Shown here: in pieces, positions 1 through 12,511 of the stretch | Position numbering within the stretch: the stretch's first letter is position 1 | Layout of the letters: each line of letters begins with the position of its first letter | Origin: Zarea fungicola | Lineage: Eukaryota; Ascomycota; Sordariomycetes; Hypocreales; Cordycipitaceae | DNA length: 52,119 nt | NCBI GenBank assembly: GCA_900169235.1 | Contig: FWCC01000505.1 | Span: forward strand, 1-52,119 | Direction of reading: 5' to 3' | Position numbers and translations under genes: made by a program | Notes under the pieces: model-generated | Told to the model about the DNA's origin: nothing | Databases searched by the model: none | The model's input: only the letters and a program-made list of their open reading frames with translations

Positions 1-3000
1 TTTTTTGTCACCCACATGCCAGGGTCAAGGCTACCAAGGCTAGGCCACCCGTCTCTTGCAGCAGCCGGCCAAAGCGAAGAGACAAGGGGCACAAGGGTAG
101 GCAGGAGAGCCCACTCTACCATTTCTGGATTGAGTGAGCCCAGGTATGGATGGGCTCCTCAAACCCTGGAACACTGGAACACGGATGCCAAGTGTGTGTG
201 CCAGGGTAACAACAGTCGCAATCGTGACGCTTTCCCATCTGAGACAGGGCCGGCAACAGTGCTAGTGAAGTGCCTGCATGGGACGGCAGGGGTGGCTCCA
301 GAGTCCTTAAAGAACCAGTTGTATGGAAGAACGGTGGCGGTGGGTTTTGGGCGGTTTTGAGTCAATCAAGGGCCTTGACATCGAGGAGGAGGGGCCGCCC
401 CTTGGCGGCGAGAAGCCAGGCGGGACACGGAGAAGGAGGACCAAAGAGGAATGGGGCAGAAACACCATGTGCATGCGGAGGCGTAGCAGTCAGACAGTGG
501 TTCCTCCCAAGATGTATGAGCTTTTCATATTAGGAAGCATCAATTGGAACTAGTAAAGAAAAAAAAAAGGTGGCGGGCGATTAGAGCAGCGACGACAGGG
601 GTAGTCTGTGGAAACCGGTACCAAAACTAAACTCTGGCACTGCATTACTGCAGCACTGCAACATTCGGATGCTGGCAAGCACCGTGACAGTAACTCCCAC
701 CAACAACACAGGTCAACAGCCGGGGCGTGCTCTCGGTGGCTGGCCGTCGCTGCAGCGTGTGTCGTAGCTTGTAGGGGGTCGTTCTCCGTGGCTGTCGCCG
801 CCCCAGAGCAATTTAGACCGGGCAGATTTAGCACCAACTTTAGCAGCAACGCTAATACTTTGCCATTTCATCTACAGCGGCATGGTGGTGCCTGTGCGCC
901 GAGCTGGTGATGTCGATGGAGACGCTGAACAGGCTATTGGAGATGAATTGGGTGTTTTTGCGGTGCGGCGTCGCCACACGGCGGCCAGCCGGTCAAAGTA
1001 GGCAAACTAATATGCGGCCGGCTTTGGTCTCGTGGTATGAGTAAAACCGTCACATAGTTTTATTGCTCGTGGTTTGGTGCTGCCGGCTAGTTGGGTGCGA
1101 TGTGACTTGCGTCACAATCACATCGCATAATGGCGTTGTATTTCCATTCTCTAAATAATACCCACTCAGCATACTTGCTCTCGCACTGCACACCAAGGCC
1201 CAACTCTGTGCTTCCCATGCACAAGGTAGGGAGCAAATCCATGGCTAGTTTCTTACTCTACTCCGTCAAAGAGCATCTGCCATGAGCCCCATCCCCGTAG
1301 GCAAGCGCACGTTGTCTCGCAATGCAGACTTGAGCCAATGCGATATCCTTTGTGTTCTATTTCTCACGGCCGAGATATATGTCTGCGGTATGACCCAATT
1401 GATGCAATGTTGCCTCTATTTCGACTTGATGCGGAGTACAGCAAGCCCTTCATAATTACATAAAACAACAGAGGGAACGACAGTCCGTGCGCGCATAATG
1501 CGCTGACGATGAGGTCAAGCCGGGCCGGCGCAGCCCACGCCACATGGTCACCCGCTCCAGCTTAATGAAGGCGTTGCCTAGCAGGTCTTTGAAGATTGCG
1601 TAAAACGAGGATTGATGGGAAAAGAGTCAACTAGCTCTTTTCTGCTACAAAGAGGCTCGTGGAGCATTCAATTGGCGTAGCTTCCTCCCAAAATGGCGGC
1701 ATCCTGGTGATAACATGCTGTAGCGTAGCACTGAGCCGCCTTGGCTAAGTCAATGCGCCGTCAACGGTTATGGTTCTTTGACTCTCATGCATAACGGAGC
1801 GGATACTCTCACGTAACGATTTCTGAATCGCGTATACCCCGATGCGGCCCCCGACATCTCACACCAGGCTTTTGACGCATCTCAGTCCCCTTCTCTCTCT
1901 GATGCACGGCCAGTAAGCCGTTGACTCGGTGACCGATCGGAAAATACGCCTCCGAGCCCTTCTGTTCTTGGCCATACTGCCTGACTCGTCATGAATCGGA
2001 CGTCGCAAAAGACTTGTAATTTGTAAATGTGCTGCGCTATTCGGTACATGATGGGGGTGTTGTCCTGGAACCAAGTTCTTGCTTCAAGAACCATGGGTAT
2101 ATATGCTGGTGCTTTGACTGATACGCGCAATGCGTAGCCTGATTAGCATTCTTTATTACTTTTCAAGTCACATCCTAGCCAATCACGCACGGTTATGAGA
2201 CTATCAAACTGAGCAACAGACTCCTTAATACCGGAACTTCTTTTAAGCGCAACGGCATGCAGAGCAATCCAGCCAGAGCCCTGTCTTTAATACAATGATG
2301 GTGTGAGATACGGCACACTATGGTTGCCGGCCGGGGAAGGGTGCACACCAATTAACAAACTAGTTGGAAGCGCCAGCCAAAACAGGCAAGATTGGCGCCC
2401 GGTTATTGTGTCACTGTGATACACCTTAGCCGACCTTGAGCTTTTCTTTTTACAATGATGGTAAAACGAAATGACTCTGGTGAATCATATCGTTGCAACT
2501 TTGCACGATTTGGCATCTACTGAATAGCAGCGGGCGACCCGTAACGGCATCTTAAATTACAAGTCAGCCTTGTGTCAGTCCGCGCGCCATCGAGAGGGTA
2601 TTTTCCAATCCGTGATCCCGAAAGAGGTAAACCTGCCGTGTCCACACGCACTATTTTGAGCTCAGACACTTGTCTGCTGGCTAGTAAGTGACAGCAACTG
2701 TGTCGAAGCTGTCTCGCCAGATTGAAAAGAGGGGACAGTCTAGCCGTGTTTCTTGCGCCCGATACAGCTCCAGTTGATGGACATGACACGCGTTGCCTCT
2801 TTTGGTAGAATATGTTTCTTCCATCACGATAGACCAGACTAGAGGCTGCGGCCATTACCAGTACTACCCTACGCCATGCGAGCGAGCTGTGATTTGCATT
2901 TGTGCAGCCAACACGGTGATTTGAGTGTGCCGCTTGGGAGGCAGACGCTGACTTAATTTACTTGTGTATGCTACGCCCCTCCTGTGGTTGACTGAACCCA

Positions 3001-6000
3001 AGATCGGCGGTCGTTATTGACACATCATGGTACAAAGTAGAACCGCACCATTGCCAGTATTCTAAATCATGTCTCGGCATGAAACAACATTGACACCCTG
3101 CAGTATATCTGTATTCTGTCACTCGCTTTGACACATCTGACTGCCCAAATATAACTTTTGGTGGGGTCATGAACTAAAACATTGTCAAACGACTCTGTCC
3201 TTGCCACGAATGTTATAGAGTCTCCGTTGATAGAGGCGGGGAAATGATGGAGGAGTTTAAAAAGCAAGAACTGTATAATACGGGATTTTATAGCGATAAT
3301 TGATGCAGAGGGCTCATACATTTTATCGTGAAGCGCTACTCAAAGGCCAAAGAGCAATTTTTTTTAACCAGACCCGGATGTAGAGTCGGGATATCCGACC
3401 AATCAGTCCCAGAACAGCAAAAGAAGTATGCAGTCAATAATAGCATGAAAGTAAATCTGTGTGCAGTAGTGCCGATTGAAAAATGCAAGTCCCGTTTTCT
3501 CTTTCATCAGCCCGCTCGCCCCCCTTGTTCCCACTTGCGCAATGCCTCGTGGTCTTGGCATAAGTCATCCTGCATCAGATCCATGTTGACTACCAGCGCG
3601 GTCCTGTTCTGAGCTATATGCAAAGTGTCTATCAGAGTATGCATGGACTTTTACATTTTCTTACCCAACTTGAAAAAAAAGTGAAAATCTGGTACCCACC
3701 TCTCATTCTTGAGTCTTCATGGTGGCTCGTATGGATACTGGAGTTGGGGGGCTGCTCCGGATTTACACAATTACTCCCCCATGAATTGCTTTTTCCTGTG
3801 CTATTTTCATCCGCATATCTAAATATAAACAAGATTGTACCAGCTCTGTTCTTCTTTTCTGATATGTTCTTTTTTCTCTTTCTTTCTTTCTTTCTTGTGC
3901 TGCGACGGAAGGACGGATTTCCTTCCGACATATAGGGCTTGGCGTCCACATTATGACTTTTTGCCCTTGCCCTTTCCCACAGGCAGACTCCTTGTTTCAG
4001 TACGACCAATGGATGAGGGGGCAGGGAAAAATGGGCAGAGATGCAACAAGTCTGGCTCAGATCCTTGCTACACTAGCAAACTAGCAAGGTTCACTTTGAC
4101 GGGAGCGATGGCGATACCAACAAGCGAGCGGCCTGTGCAGTTTAACCCTGTGCGAGATGTTGCTGGATGCGACTCTCTGGTCAAGGGTATTCAATATCAC
4201 TTGTAATGCCAATTACCGTAGTCACAATCTCTTTGCTGTTTCCCGCATGAGCTTCGTATTTCCCTTCTCCCTTAATAAGAGCAAACTCAATTCACCGAAA
4301 AGCCAAGCAAACGCCATGTACCGGGAGAGTGGTTACATTGCCGTGGGAAAATTTCTCTGCCTGCAGTCTGGATGTTTCGACCCTGGTCGGGCGTGTAAGT
4401 AGTGCCGTCATCCATCTTTTGAGCTTACCCCCACAGCGACAAGGATCTAGGCTGTAATACTGAAACGGACAAGCTTGGTTGAGCCTTTGTGAACTTCCTT
4501 TCTCAGCCTTCTTTTCCGCACACGTTTTCTATGACGGTTTTCTGTTCTGCAAATTCGTTGGCAGTGGCAAAAAAGAAGGCACACTTGAATACTCGATGCC
4601 GGTAGATGCTTGTCCTGTAGTAGTAAAAAGTCCGTCTCTGTGCAGTGCCATCTCCAGGCAACATCCCAGCCCCCAAAAAATGAGCAAGATGGAAAATCCG
4701 GATCGCTGGTTTCCAAAATTGGCGACGGGTAAAATGTTACATGTCACAAAGCCATAAGAAGTCACATCCGCCACCGTTTTGTCACCGTTCTGACTTCATT
4801 TTCCACACAAGAGTGTAAATTGTAATATATTTTCCGCAGGGTCTATTCACAAAAATTTCACATGTGTTGATAAGTCGTTAGGGGGATGAATTCTTTTTAA
4901 TCTATTTTCCTCTTCGGAACTGGCACACGTGTGGCAATCCGGAGGGGTGGTGTTGCAAGCCACTGGCGTGCCACCACACACGAAAGAGTTTGTGAGAGAG
5001 GGAGCCTTGCATGAAGCCCATGTTCCCCGGCGCCTCACGGCGCAAAAACCATGAGCTTCTGGGAGGGGGCAGGCAAAAAGCGGCTCCAGCCTTCTTAAAA
5101 TTGAGAGTCCATGGTTCGGCTCGGCCTGCCCTGCTTCTGGAAACTGATTATCAGATTTGGGGGCAAACGAGCCGGGGGGTGGACAATACCGCGCATGTTG
5201 ATGCATTAATAGTCAAGAGTAGTTATCATTTATTAAAATTTGAGGTGAATGTTTGCGCGGTGACTCCTTTTACACGTGGAGAAGAACCTGAGGAAGATTG
5301 CGAATCTGAGCATTGGAATGAGCATTTTTAATTTATTCCATACTTTTTGAAGCGAATATCAACACTGCCACAGGACCACGGGAAGGAGGACAGCATATAC
5401 CGGCCGTGTTATTGATTGCAGGTGAAAAAGGAGTTGACGCCTACAACCTCTGCCAAGACAGGATGAAGCAGAACGTTTTCGTCCGAGGTTCCGTGCAGAA
5501 TCTACTCGAGGGAAGTAAATTAAATTCGTCATGTAGTAGATTGCGAATATGCAGCGGGTTCTCGAGGAGCAACCTCCCCGGCATGGCGTTGGCGAAGTAT
5601 GCCGAGGATCATGTCTTTCCATGGCTGTGCTTAATTTCATACATCACTGTTTCTGATTAAATGCTGAATGAAGGGCCGAAAGCGAGCATATTACAATTGC
5701 TACGAGGTCAGTAAATTAACTTGGCACAATTACACCTCGACGAGCGGTGAACAGAGAATGTGCGAGACCATTTCTTGGAAACACTTTGCCAGCATGGCTG
5801 GATGCAGAGTGAAACTAGTTTGTCTTATCAATTAGTTCATAGAACAGCTTTAGGGTAAGATCGACCGCAAGATGTACGTTGACAGGTCCATGACAATGCC
5901 GAAGTCTTGGAGCACTGCATCACCATGCAAGTCTGGCGTGGTACACTAGCCTTTACATTCAAGTCGCTTAGTTATATGACCATCTTCTTTATTAATCAAT

Positions 6001-8607
6001 TTCATTGAAACGCAAAAGCGAATACGGTTGCTGTGATTTTTTGGTGTGGCATTGAATCTACTTGAGAACAAGTGGCGGTCGACGATGTTGTTCAACGCCG
6101 ACGGCCTTTATCTTTAGCCCAGCTTCACTAGCTTCAGATCTCATAGGCTAGATACTCTCACTTGGAAAGACTCTACCTATGAACATGAACAAGAGTGCGG
6201 GGAAGCTTCAACGCATCGACCAGCAGCTGCCCAGAGCCCAGACCGACCGAGTTGATCCCAAGTTTTGGCCGGGTTGATCAGTGAGTCTAGATCACGAGAT
6301 GAAGCATGGTCCCGTGTTGGCTAATTCAATTTTTCCTTCAATTGAAACCGACACGGTTTGTGCTTCGGTGTGTGTACTTGGTTTGGCCTGGTCGCGGGGC
6401 AGGTTGAGGCTATTCCCAGCCACCAACCACCGGCACCGGCGCCAGAGTGTTTCATCACCTGCAGTGTGAAACTCGGAGCCGGGTCAGCTAGCCTCGACTG
6501 CTGACGAAGGCTCAGCTCAAATACTGCAACAGCATTTTCCTATCCGAGTTCGCTTCAAGGATAAGACACTAACAGCTAGATGCCATTGAGTGATCTGCAC
6601 GGCACAGCCTACAGTAGTCGAACGGCTGATGTTGGTGTGCATGACTGACAGATTTTCTAGTCTTTATGCATCGTACTTGTCGCATCTGTCAAAGCCTGGT
6701 GCACGTATCATCACGCCAAACTACGGTGTACACCAGTATACTCGGCATCGCGAAGCCGAATTGGAGGGTCAAAATTACGAAGACGACAAAAAGAGGCTAG
6801 AGTAGTAGGTGGTCTGTTCAAATGGAGAATCTTGTGCTGTTTTTAGGGTCACGGGCTACCAAGAATGCAACGCTGAAATTTTCAGTTCAGAAACGAAACA
6901 ACTACGGCATGTATGAACGAAGCGCATCCCGGAGATCTATCCCGTAAGCAAGATTGTGCAACACCGCGGCAAAAATAAAGAACAAAAATGATGAAAATCC
7001 CCCCTAGTGGGCAAAAAAAATGAGATTCTAGAGCAACAGTTGATATCAGACTCTGGATATCGACAAGGCTCTCGAAGCCACCATTGTTTGGGGAACTCGC
7101 CCAGATCAACCACCTTGCCGTCTTGGAGTTTTCTTGTCAGAGAGAATACGAGTCGCCCCTCATCCGCTCTGCTTTCACCAGTAGGGTGAATTGACAGGCG
7201 CCACAACTGATGGCCATGTGCCGGCGCACTCTTGGTTTCCCTTTGCCAGTAACTTGGTCTATGGAGTAGTGTGGTGGCTCTGCCGTTGGTGCGGTTTCAG
7301 AACGCTAGGCTAGGATCCTTTTAGCCCATGGTGCGCCAAACTTGGTTATGGTTTCGGGGCCACTGTGGGCAAAACAAGCATCAAAAGAGATGGCCCTCTT
7401 ATTCACTTTGGAGAGGGTTCGTTTAGGAGTCTAGTATTATTGCTGACGTTATTTCCCATGTGCTCTCTCTAATTGGGGTGTTGCTCTCTAGAAAGTATAC
7501 ACTGCTTTTGTGGCGTCTTTTCAAGGCCCGTCGCCAACAATTTACTGCAGACTTTTTGTGGCTACCCAGGTCCCAAGCCATGTCATGCAGGGGCAACCGC
7601 CTGAGTGGAAGCAGCTGAAAGGGGAAACGTAGAGATGAGGGGAAAACATGTCTGGAAGGAAATTGAAAGACCAGGGAAATATTAGAAGCATTGAAGAAAG
7701 AAGATTGGAAAGCTTCTAGTGCTGGGTCTTGCGTGGCTGTACTCCGTTCATGTGGGCATGACACTTTAACGTGGAGAAGAGGATACTTTATAAGGCGTCT
7801 TATAGCTCTTGGTACTTTGGTGAGGATACTCTGAGATATTTGGAGCCCGCATTTTAGGACTAGACATGGGACGGGGTGTGCACTAGGGCAGTAATGGCAG
7901 GTTCCGTCGTTCGCTCTAACTAGCGGTTAACGGTGAGAAAAGAGGGTTCTAGATTAAGAATGGAAGCCATGCCTAATCTTTTACCCGCGGGGGATTACTT
8001 GTCAAGATTACAGGGCAACTAAAATAAATGCTTAAATGGCTTGGACTGTGATCAGCAGTCGTGTTGGAAATCTGTGGCTATGTGTCTGGACTCGGTACAA
8101 GCGTTCAAGGCAGGGAAGCTTTTAAACCGAGAAATTTCTGTATAAAGAATAAAATAAAAACTAACATGAGACTTGAGCTCTGCTCCGGGAGAAATCGGGA
8201 GAATTCATGCATGCAATCAATGTCGAGAGGCAAGACAGGATATCGGCAGCTTCGACCGAGTAGAAACACATGTAAAGTTACAGCGCATTAGTTAGTTAGT
8301 TGCAGGGGAAATAGGTTAGCGAAAAACGCCACTGGCAAAGGAGATATTTCCTAATTCGGTCAGCCTGCCCTGGGACTCCATTCCCAGGCTGTCCGTCCCG
8401 TATCACCGAACCCAAGCCTTCTCCTCCCCTTGCCCCCCTACCGAGTCGTCGGCGGCCGAGTCCCCGCTTGACTAAGGAGACAGTGGCGCGCTGCTGCACA
8501 CGAAACTCCGTTGTTAGCCGTTTTTGGACCTCTCCAAAGGCTCTTTTGCAATTTTTTTATTGGGGTGGTTTTGAAGGCGGGCAAGGAAAGCCCACACCCG
8601 ACTACAC
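1..8607. other. 8.6 kb stretch without a supportable gene
   Basis: I see no reading frame here with a recognisable domain, a convincing set of exons or the C-rich third positions seen in the real genes of the window. All open stretches are short (at most about 114 codons) and many begin only at GTG or TTG. The sequence is of mixed composition with pyrimidine runs. It may be the long promoter or leader of a gene beyond the left edge, may carry non-coding transcripts, or may contain decayed genes. Short minus-strand ORFs near 1.88-2.13, 2.52-2.86 and 3.07-3.32 kb were examined and not recognised. Confidence 0.6.
3877..3896. repeat. (TTTC)n microsatellite
   Basis: A short run of about four to five TTTC units inside a longer pyrimidine tract on the plus strand. 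No function is apparent. Such tracts are common in fungal promoters and leaders. Confidence 0.7.
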
Positions 8608-11004
8608 ATGTCTTGGGCAGCAGCAGCAACGAACTACGGATCGAGACTTGCCAGCCATCTCCTCCGCTTACCAGGCCCAGGAACCAGGATCACCACCCTT
8701 ACCTGCACCGCTACCACTAGACGGAGCTTTGCGACAGCCACAGTAATACCGGCAGCAGCAGTATCAGCAGCAGCAGCCCCAAGAGCATCAGCACCAGCAC
8801 CAGCAGCCATGGCGCCGCAGCGAGATCCCACCACACTCTCCAACTATGGCCTCTGGCGCACCCGCCACACGGCCGTCGACTTCAAGATTGACTTTGACAA
8901 CAAGCGTCTCCAGGGCTCCGTGACGCTGACGCTCGAGAGCCAGTCGGACAGCCAGAGCACCGAGGTGGTGCTCGACACGCGCTTCGTCAAGGTCCTGGGC
9001 GCCCGCGTGGGTGCGTCGTCTGCGCAGTGGGAGCTCAAGGCGCACACCGACCCCCTCGGCGCGCCGCTGCACATTACCCTGCCGCCGGGTACCTCCGGAG
9101 CCGGGGCCGGGGCCGTGGCCGTCGGCGGCGTCCCCAAGGGCCAGACGATTGACCTCGTCCTCGATGTCGAGACGACGGACAAGTGCACCGCCCTGCAGTG
9201 GCTCACGCCCGCGCAGACGTCCAACAAGAAGCACCCGTACATGTTCTCGCAGTGCCAGGCCATCAACTGCCGCTCCATCTTTCCCTGCCAGGACACGCCC
9301 GACGTCAAGTCGACTTTCCGCTTCCGGCTGACCTCTGTCCTGCCCGCGGTGGCCAGCGGCGTGCCCGTCGGCGACCATGGGGCGACGCCGGGCACGGAAA
9401 AGGTGTACGAGTTTGAGCAAAAGGTGCCCATCCCGTCGTACCTGTTTGCCGTGGCGTCGGGGGACATTCGCACCGCGCGTATTGGCGCGCGCAGCTGGGT
9501 GGCGAGCGGGCCGGAGGAGGTCGAGGCGTGCAAGTGGGAGCTGGAGCGGGACATGGACAAGTTTATGGAGGTGGCGGAGAAGCTCATCTTTCCGTACCGC
9601 TGGGGCGAGTACAATGTGCTCGTGCTGCCTCCCAGCTTCCCTTATGGAGGTATGCACTCGCCCGTGTCGTCTGTCGTCATTACGTGTTGGTGGAGGATGG
9701 CAGAACTAACAAATTGGTTTTTTTTATAGGCATGGAGAACCCCATCTACACGTTTGCCACTCCGACCATCATCAGTGGTGACCGTCAAAATGTCGACGTC
9801 ATTGCGCACGAGCTTAGCCACAGCTGGAGTGGTAACCTTGTTTCCAACGCCAGTTGGGAGCACTTGTGAGTCTTTTCTGGCGCACATCAGGACCATGAGG
9901 TAAAGCTGACTGTATACTATAGCTGGCTAAACGAGGGCTGGACCGTGTACCTGGAGCGCCGTATCGGTGCTGCCCTGCACGGAGAGGCCGAGTTTGACTT
10001 TTCGTCCATTATTGGCTGGAAGGGCCTTGGTACGATTCGTCCCATTATTTTCACATTTGTTGTCCGTAATGTAATACTAACACTGTCCGTAGAGGATGCT
10101 GTCGAGCTTTTTGGCCAGGACCACGAGTACACCAAGCTCATCATCAGCCACGACAATGTCGACCCGGAAGACGTCTACAGCCAGATTGCCTATGAAAAGG
10201 GCTTCCATCTTGTCTACTACCTGGACCGCCTCGTGGGCCGGGAGAACTTTGACAAGTTCATCCCGCACTACTTTACGACGTGGGCGGGCAAGTCGCTGGA
10301 TTCGTTTGAGTTTAGGGATACCTTTATGGATTTCTTCAACGGTCTTGGCGACGAGGCGGTGAAGCAAAAGATTGCCACCATTGACTGGGAGGACAGACTG
10401 TACTCGCCCGGCCTGCCGCCCAAGCCCGAGTTTGACACGACTCTTGCCAAGCAGTGTTATGACCTGGCGGCCAAGTGGAAGGACAGCGTAAGTTGCGAAA
10501 CCAATATTCTTTTCTCCTTTTCTTTCTTCTTTTTTCTTCCTTTTTCTTCCCTTTTCTCCCTTTTTCTCCCCTTTTCTCCCTTTTTTTCTAGTTTATTCTT
10601 TTACTGACATGATACTGGATTGATAGTCATTCGAGCCAAGTCCCAAGGACATTGAGAGCCTGACGGCCAACCAGCTACAGGTCTTCCTGGGCGAGGTTCA
10701 GCAGCAAGAAGGCCTGTCGGCTGAGCAGGCGCAAAAGATGGGCGCCGTGTACGGCTTCGTGTCGTCGCAAAACGTCGAGGTGCTCGCGGCGTACTACCGC
10801 ATCGCGCTCCAGGCCAAGGACGCAACGTGCGTGCAGGGCGTCGCCGAGCTCCTGGGCCGCGTAGGCCGGATGAAGTTTGTGCGTCCGCTGTTCCGCGGGC
10901 TGAGCGAGCTGGATCGCGAGCTGGCGCTGGCGACGTTTGCAAAGTACAAGGACTTTTACCACCCCATCTGCCGGGGAATGGTTGAAAAGGACCTCAAGCC
11001 TTGA
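8608..11004 (+). CDS. lap2: Leukotriene A4 hydrolase / leucyl aminopeptidase family M1 (LAP2-like)
   Basis: Bifunctional zinc aminopeptidase and epoxide hydrolase of peptidase family M1. I join exons 8608-9649, 9730-9865, 9923-10029, 10093-10487 and 10627-11004, giving 685 residues, close to the usual length of fungal homologues. The substrate-binding GGMEN motif (347-351) is rebuilt across intron 1. The zinc site is HELSH (374-378) with the third ligand E397 in WLNEG, which is exactly HEXXH-X18-E and is completed across intron 2. The C-terminal helical domain follows. The first ATG gives about 67 extra residues that are Arg/Ser/Ala-rich and almost without acid residues, like a mitochondrial presequence. 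A second ATG at 8809 would give a cytosolic form starting MAPQRDPTT. Intron 4 has a very long pyrimidine tract and a competing acceptor. Family assignment is secure; the start and any dual location are inferred. Confidence 0.95.
10488..10626 (+). other. Intron 4 of the M1 peptidase gene, with two possible acceptors
   Basis: The donor is GTAAGT. About 80 nt of almost pure pyrimidine, built from repeated CTTTTCTCC-like blocks, leads to a strong-looking TTTTTTTCTAG acceptor at 10590-10591. Using it would place a stop codon (TGA) seven codons later. The reading frame is kept only with the weaker-looking TTGATAG acceptor ending at 10626. Confidence 0.7.
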
Positions 11005-11242
11005 TCTGGAGTCCATTCTTTGAAAAGAAGAAAAAACCATTGAAGCAAGGAAAAGCACGCTCCATGATGATGCATTGATAGCATCATGTAGACTGCAACT
11101 ACAAAATAAAGTAAAAAATATATTTATAAAAAATGCTGTTCTGATCCCTGTAGTATTGTGTTCTATATCTAGCTATTCCCAGCGCATAACGATGCAATTT
11201 CGCTTTAACCGAAGCTTGTGCTCTGTGAAGCAGTTGATAGGT

Positions 11243-11691
11243 CTAGTCCAACCAAGAAGAGGTGCTCATGCTATCAGCCCACGACTGTCCTTGGTTGCGC
11301 TCAAAGAGGGTAGTCGAGTCGACATCTAGAGCACCAAAGTTGCCGTAGAGGTGAGGAAATCCGCCTTCAAACTTGACGGGGTCAGAGAGCTTGCTGAGCT
11401 CGAGCTTGACGACCCAGAGGTGAGTGTGCTCGGAGAAGAATAAATCGGCGGTTTTGGGGACCTATAAAAGTTTAGTAATGAGACATTATAAATAGATGCT
11501 GTAAACAAGGTATTTAATCAAAAAGAAAGAGATAAAAAATATTAAGATGGGATATTTACCTGCACTGAGGTACTGAGATGTACGAAGCCATCTTTAGCGT
11601 CCAACGGGGACAAAGGCAGCTGGACAGGGAATGGCTCAGCTGGTGCCTCGGGGAGGATTTTGTACACGAATTGAGGCGACTCGGAGCTCAT
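11243..11691 (-). CDS. DUF952 family protein
   Basis: A two-exon gene: exon 1 11691-11560, intron 11559-11462 (donor GTAAAT, acceptor TATAG), exon 2 11461-11243. It encodes 116 residues. The pattern VYKILPEAP, then DGFVHLSTSVQVP at the exon junction, then LWVVKLE, then FPHLYGNF matches the DUF952 family, a small domain found in bacteria and fungi. The biochemical role of the family is not established; some annotations suggest a glutathione-transferase-like or ADP-ribosyl-type fold, which I cannot judge. The start is the only ATG of the frame near the domain. It is divergent from TEN1, with 257 bp between the two start codons. Confidence 0.88.
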
Positions 11692-11948
11692 TTTCGGTCA
11701 AAGAGATGAAATTTGAGCAGCTCTATTCTGTTTAGTGATTTACAAGACAGGGTCGTATCGGCGGCGGCGGCAGGAAATAAGAATGGGCAGTTTATGACGT
11801 TGGTGTTTAGGGTAACCCGGGCTGAGGAGGGGTAAAAATTGCTGCCCACCAACTGCACCGGAAGCGGGCGGTTGTCTCCATCACTGGCGTCGGTGATTTG
11901 CCAAGGCAGGACAACAACAGAGTCACATTGAAAAGGGGTGGAAGAAGA
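11692..11948. promoter_or_regulatory. Shared divergent promoter of the DUF952 gene and TEN1
   Basis: The 257 bp between the two divergent start codons must hold the promoters and leaders of both genes. I see no clear TATA box. The stretch is GC-mixed with short purine and pyrimidine runs, which fits constitutive genes. Co-regulation of the pair is possible but is inferred only from the arrangement. Confidence 0.5.
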
Positions 11949-12376
11949 ATGAGTAGAGGGCCTCTACCGTCGGAATTGTGTTTATTATCGTCGGTGCCGA
12001 ACCGGAAAGTCAATGACAAGGTCCGCTTTCTTGGCTGGTAGGTGCAAATGGACACTGCTCACTCACCACAACACGACATCTCACTAACCAGTCTCTGTAT
12101 AGTGTTACCGGCTATTCTACGAACACAGCGTGCATAACCCTTGGTCATCTATACCCGCGCGGGACCAATGTCGTGGTGACTGTGAATGTCGAGCTGATTC
12201 TCGAGACGCTGGCGTCTGAGGCGACAGCCATAGGCGAATGGGTCAATGTGATTGGATACGTCAAAGGTGTCGGCGCGGGTGCTGCCAAGGTACAGGCTCT
12301 GATGATCTGGTCAGCAGGGCCGCTGGATATCCAGCAGTATGAAGCCTCGGTGGAAGAGGCCTCGACACGAGCATGA
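11949..12376 (+). CDS. ten1: CST complex subunit Ten1 (telomere capping OB-fold protein)
   Basis: Ten1 is the smallest subunit of the CST (Cdc13/Ctc1-Stn1-Ten1) complex, which binds telomeric single strands and helps fill in the C-strand. I join exon 1 11949-12037 and exon 2 12103-12376 (intron 65 bp, donor GTAGGT, CACTAAC branch site, acceptor TATAG), giving 120 residues, the usual size. Typical stretches are an N-terminal MSRGPLPSELCLLSSV, KVRFLGCVTGYST across the junction, TLGHLYPRGTNVVVTVNVE and GEWVNVIGYVKG, with the spacing of the small OB fold of fungal Ten1. The short length and the split first exon make this gene easy to miss. Confidence 0.9.
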
Positions 12377-12511
12377 CAGTGTGGACGGGCGTATCATGGT
12401 AGGACCCAGACATGTCTGGAATGTTCATGCGAGAGTTTACTGTATTATTTTTGAAAGAGTTTTAAGCAGAATTTATTCTTTTTTATTCTCTTTTGTTGTC
12501 ATTCTCTTGTT

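Noticed and set aside
2517..2855. 112-codon minus-strand ATG frame
   Set aside because: Codon use unlike the real genes, no motif.
8788..9657. Antisense frames over the M1 peptidase
   Set aside because: Shadow of exon 1; no start context or domain.
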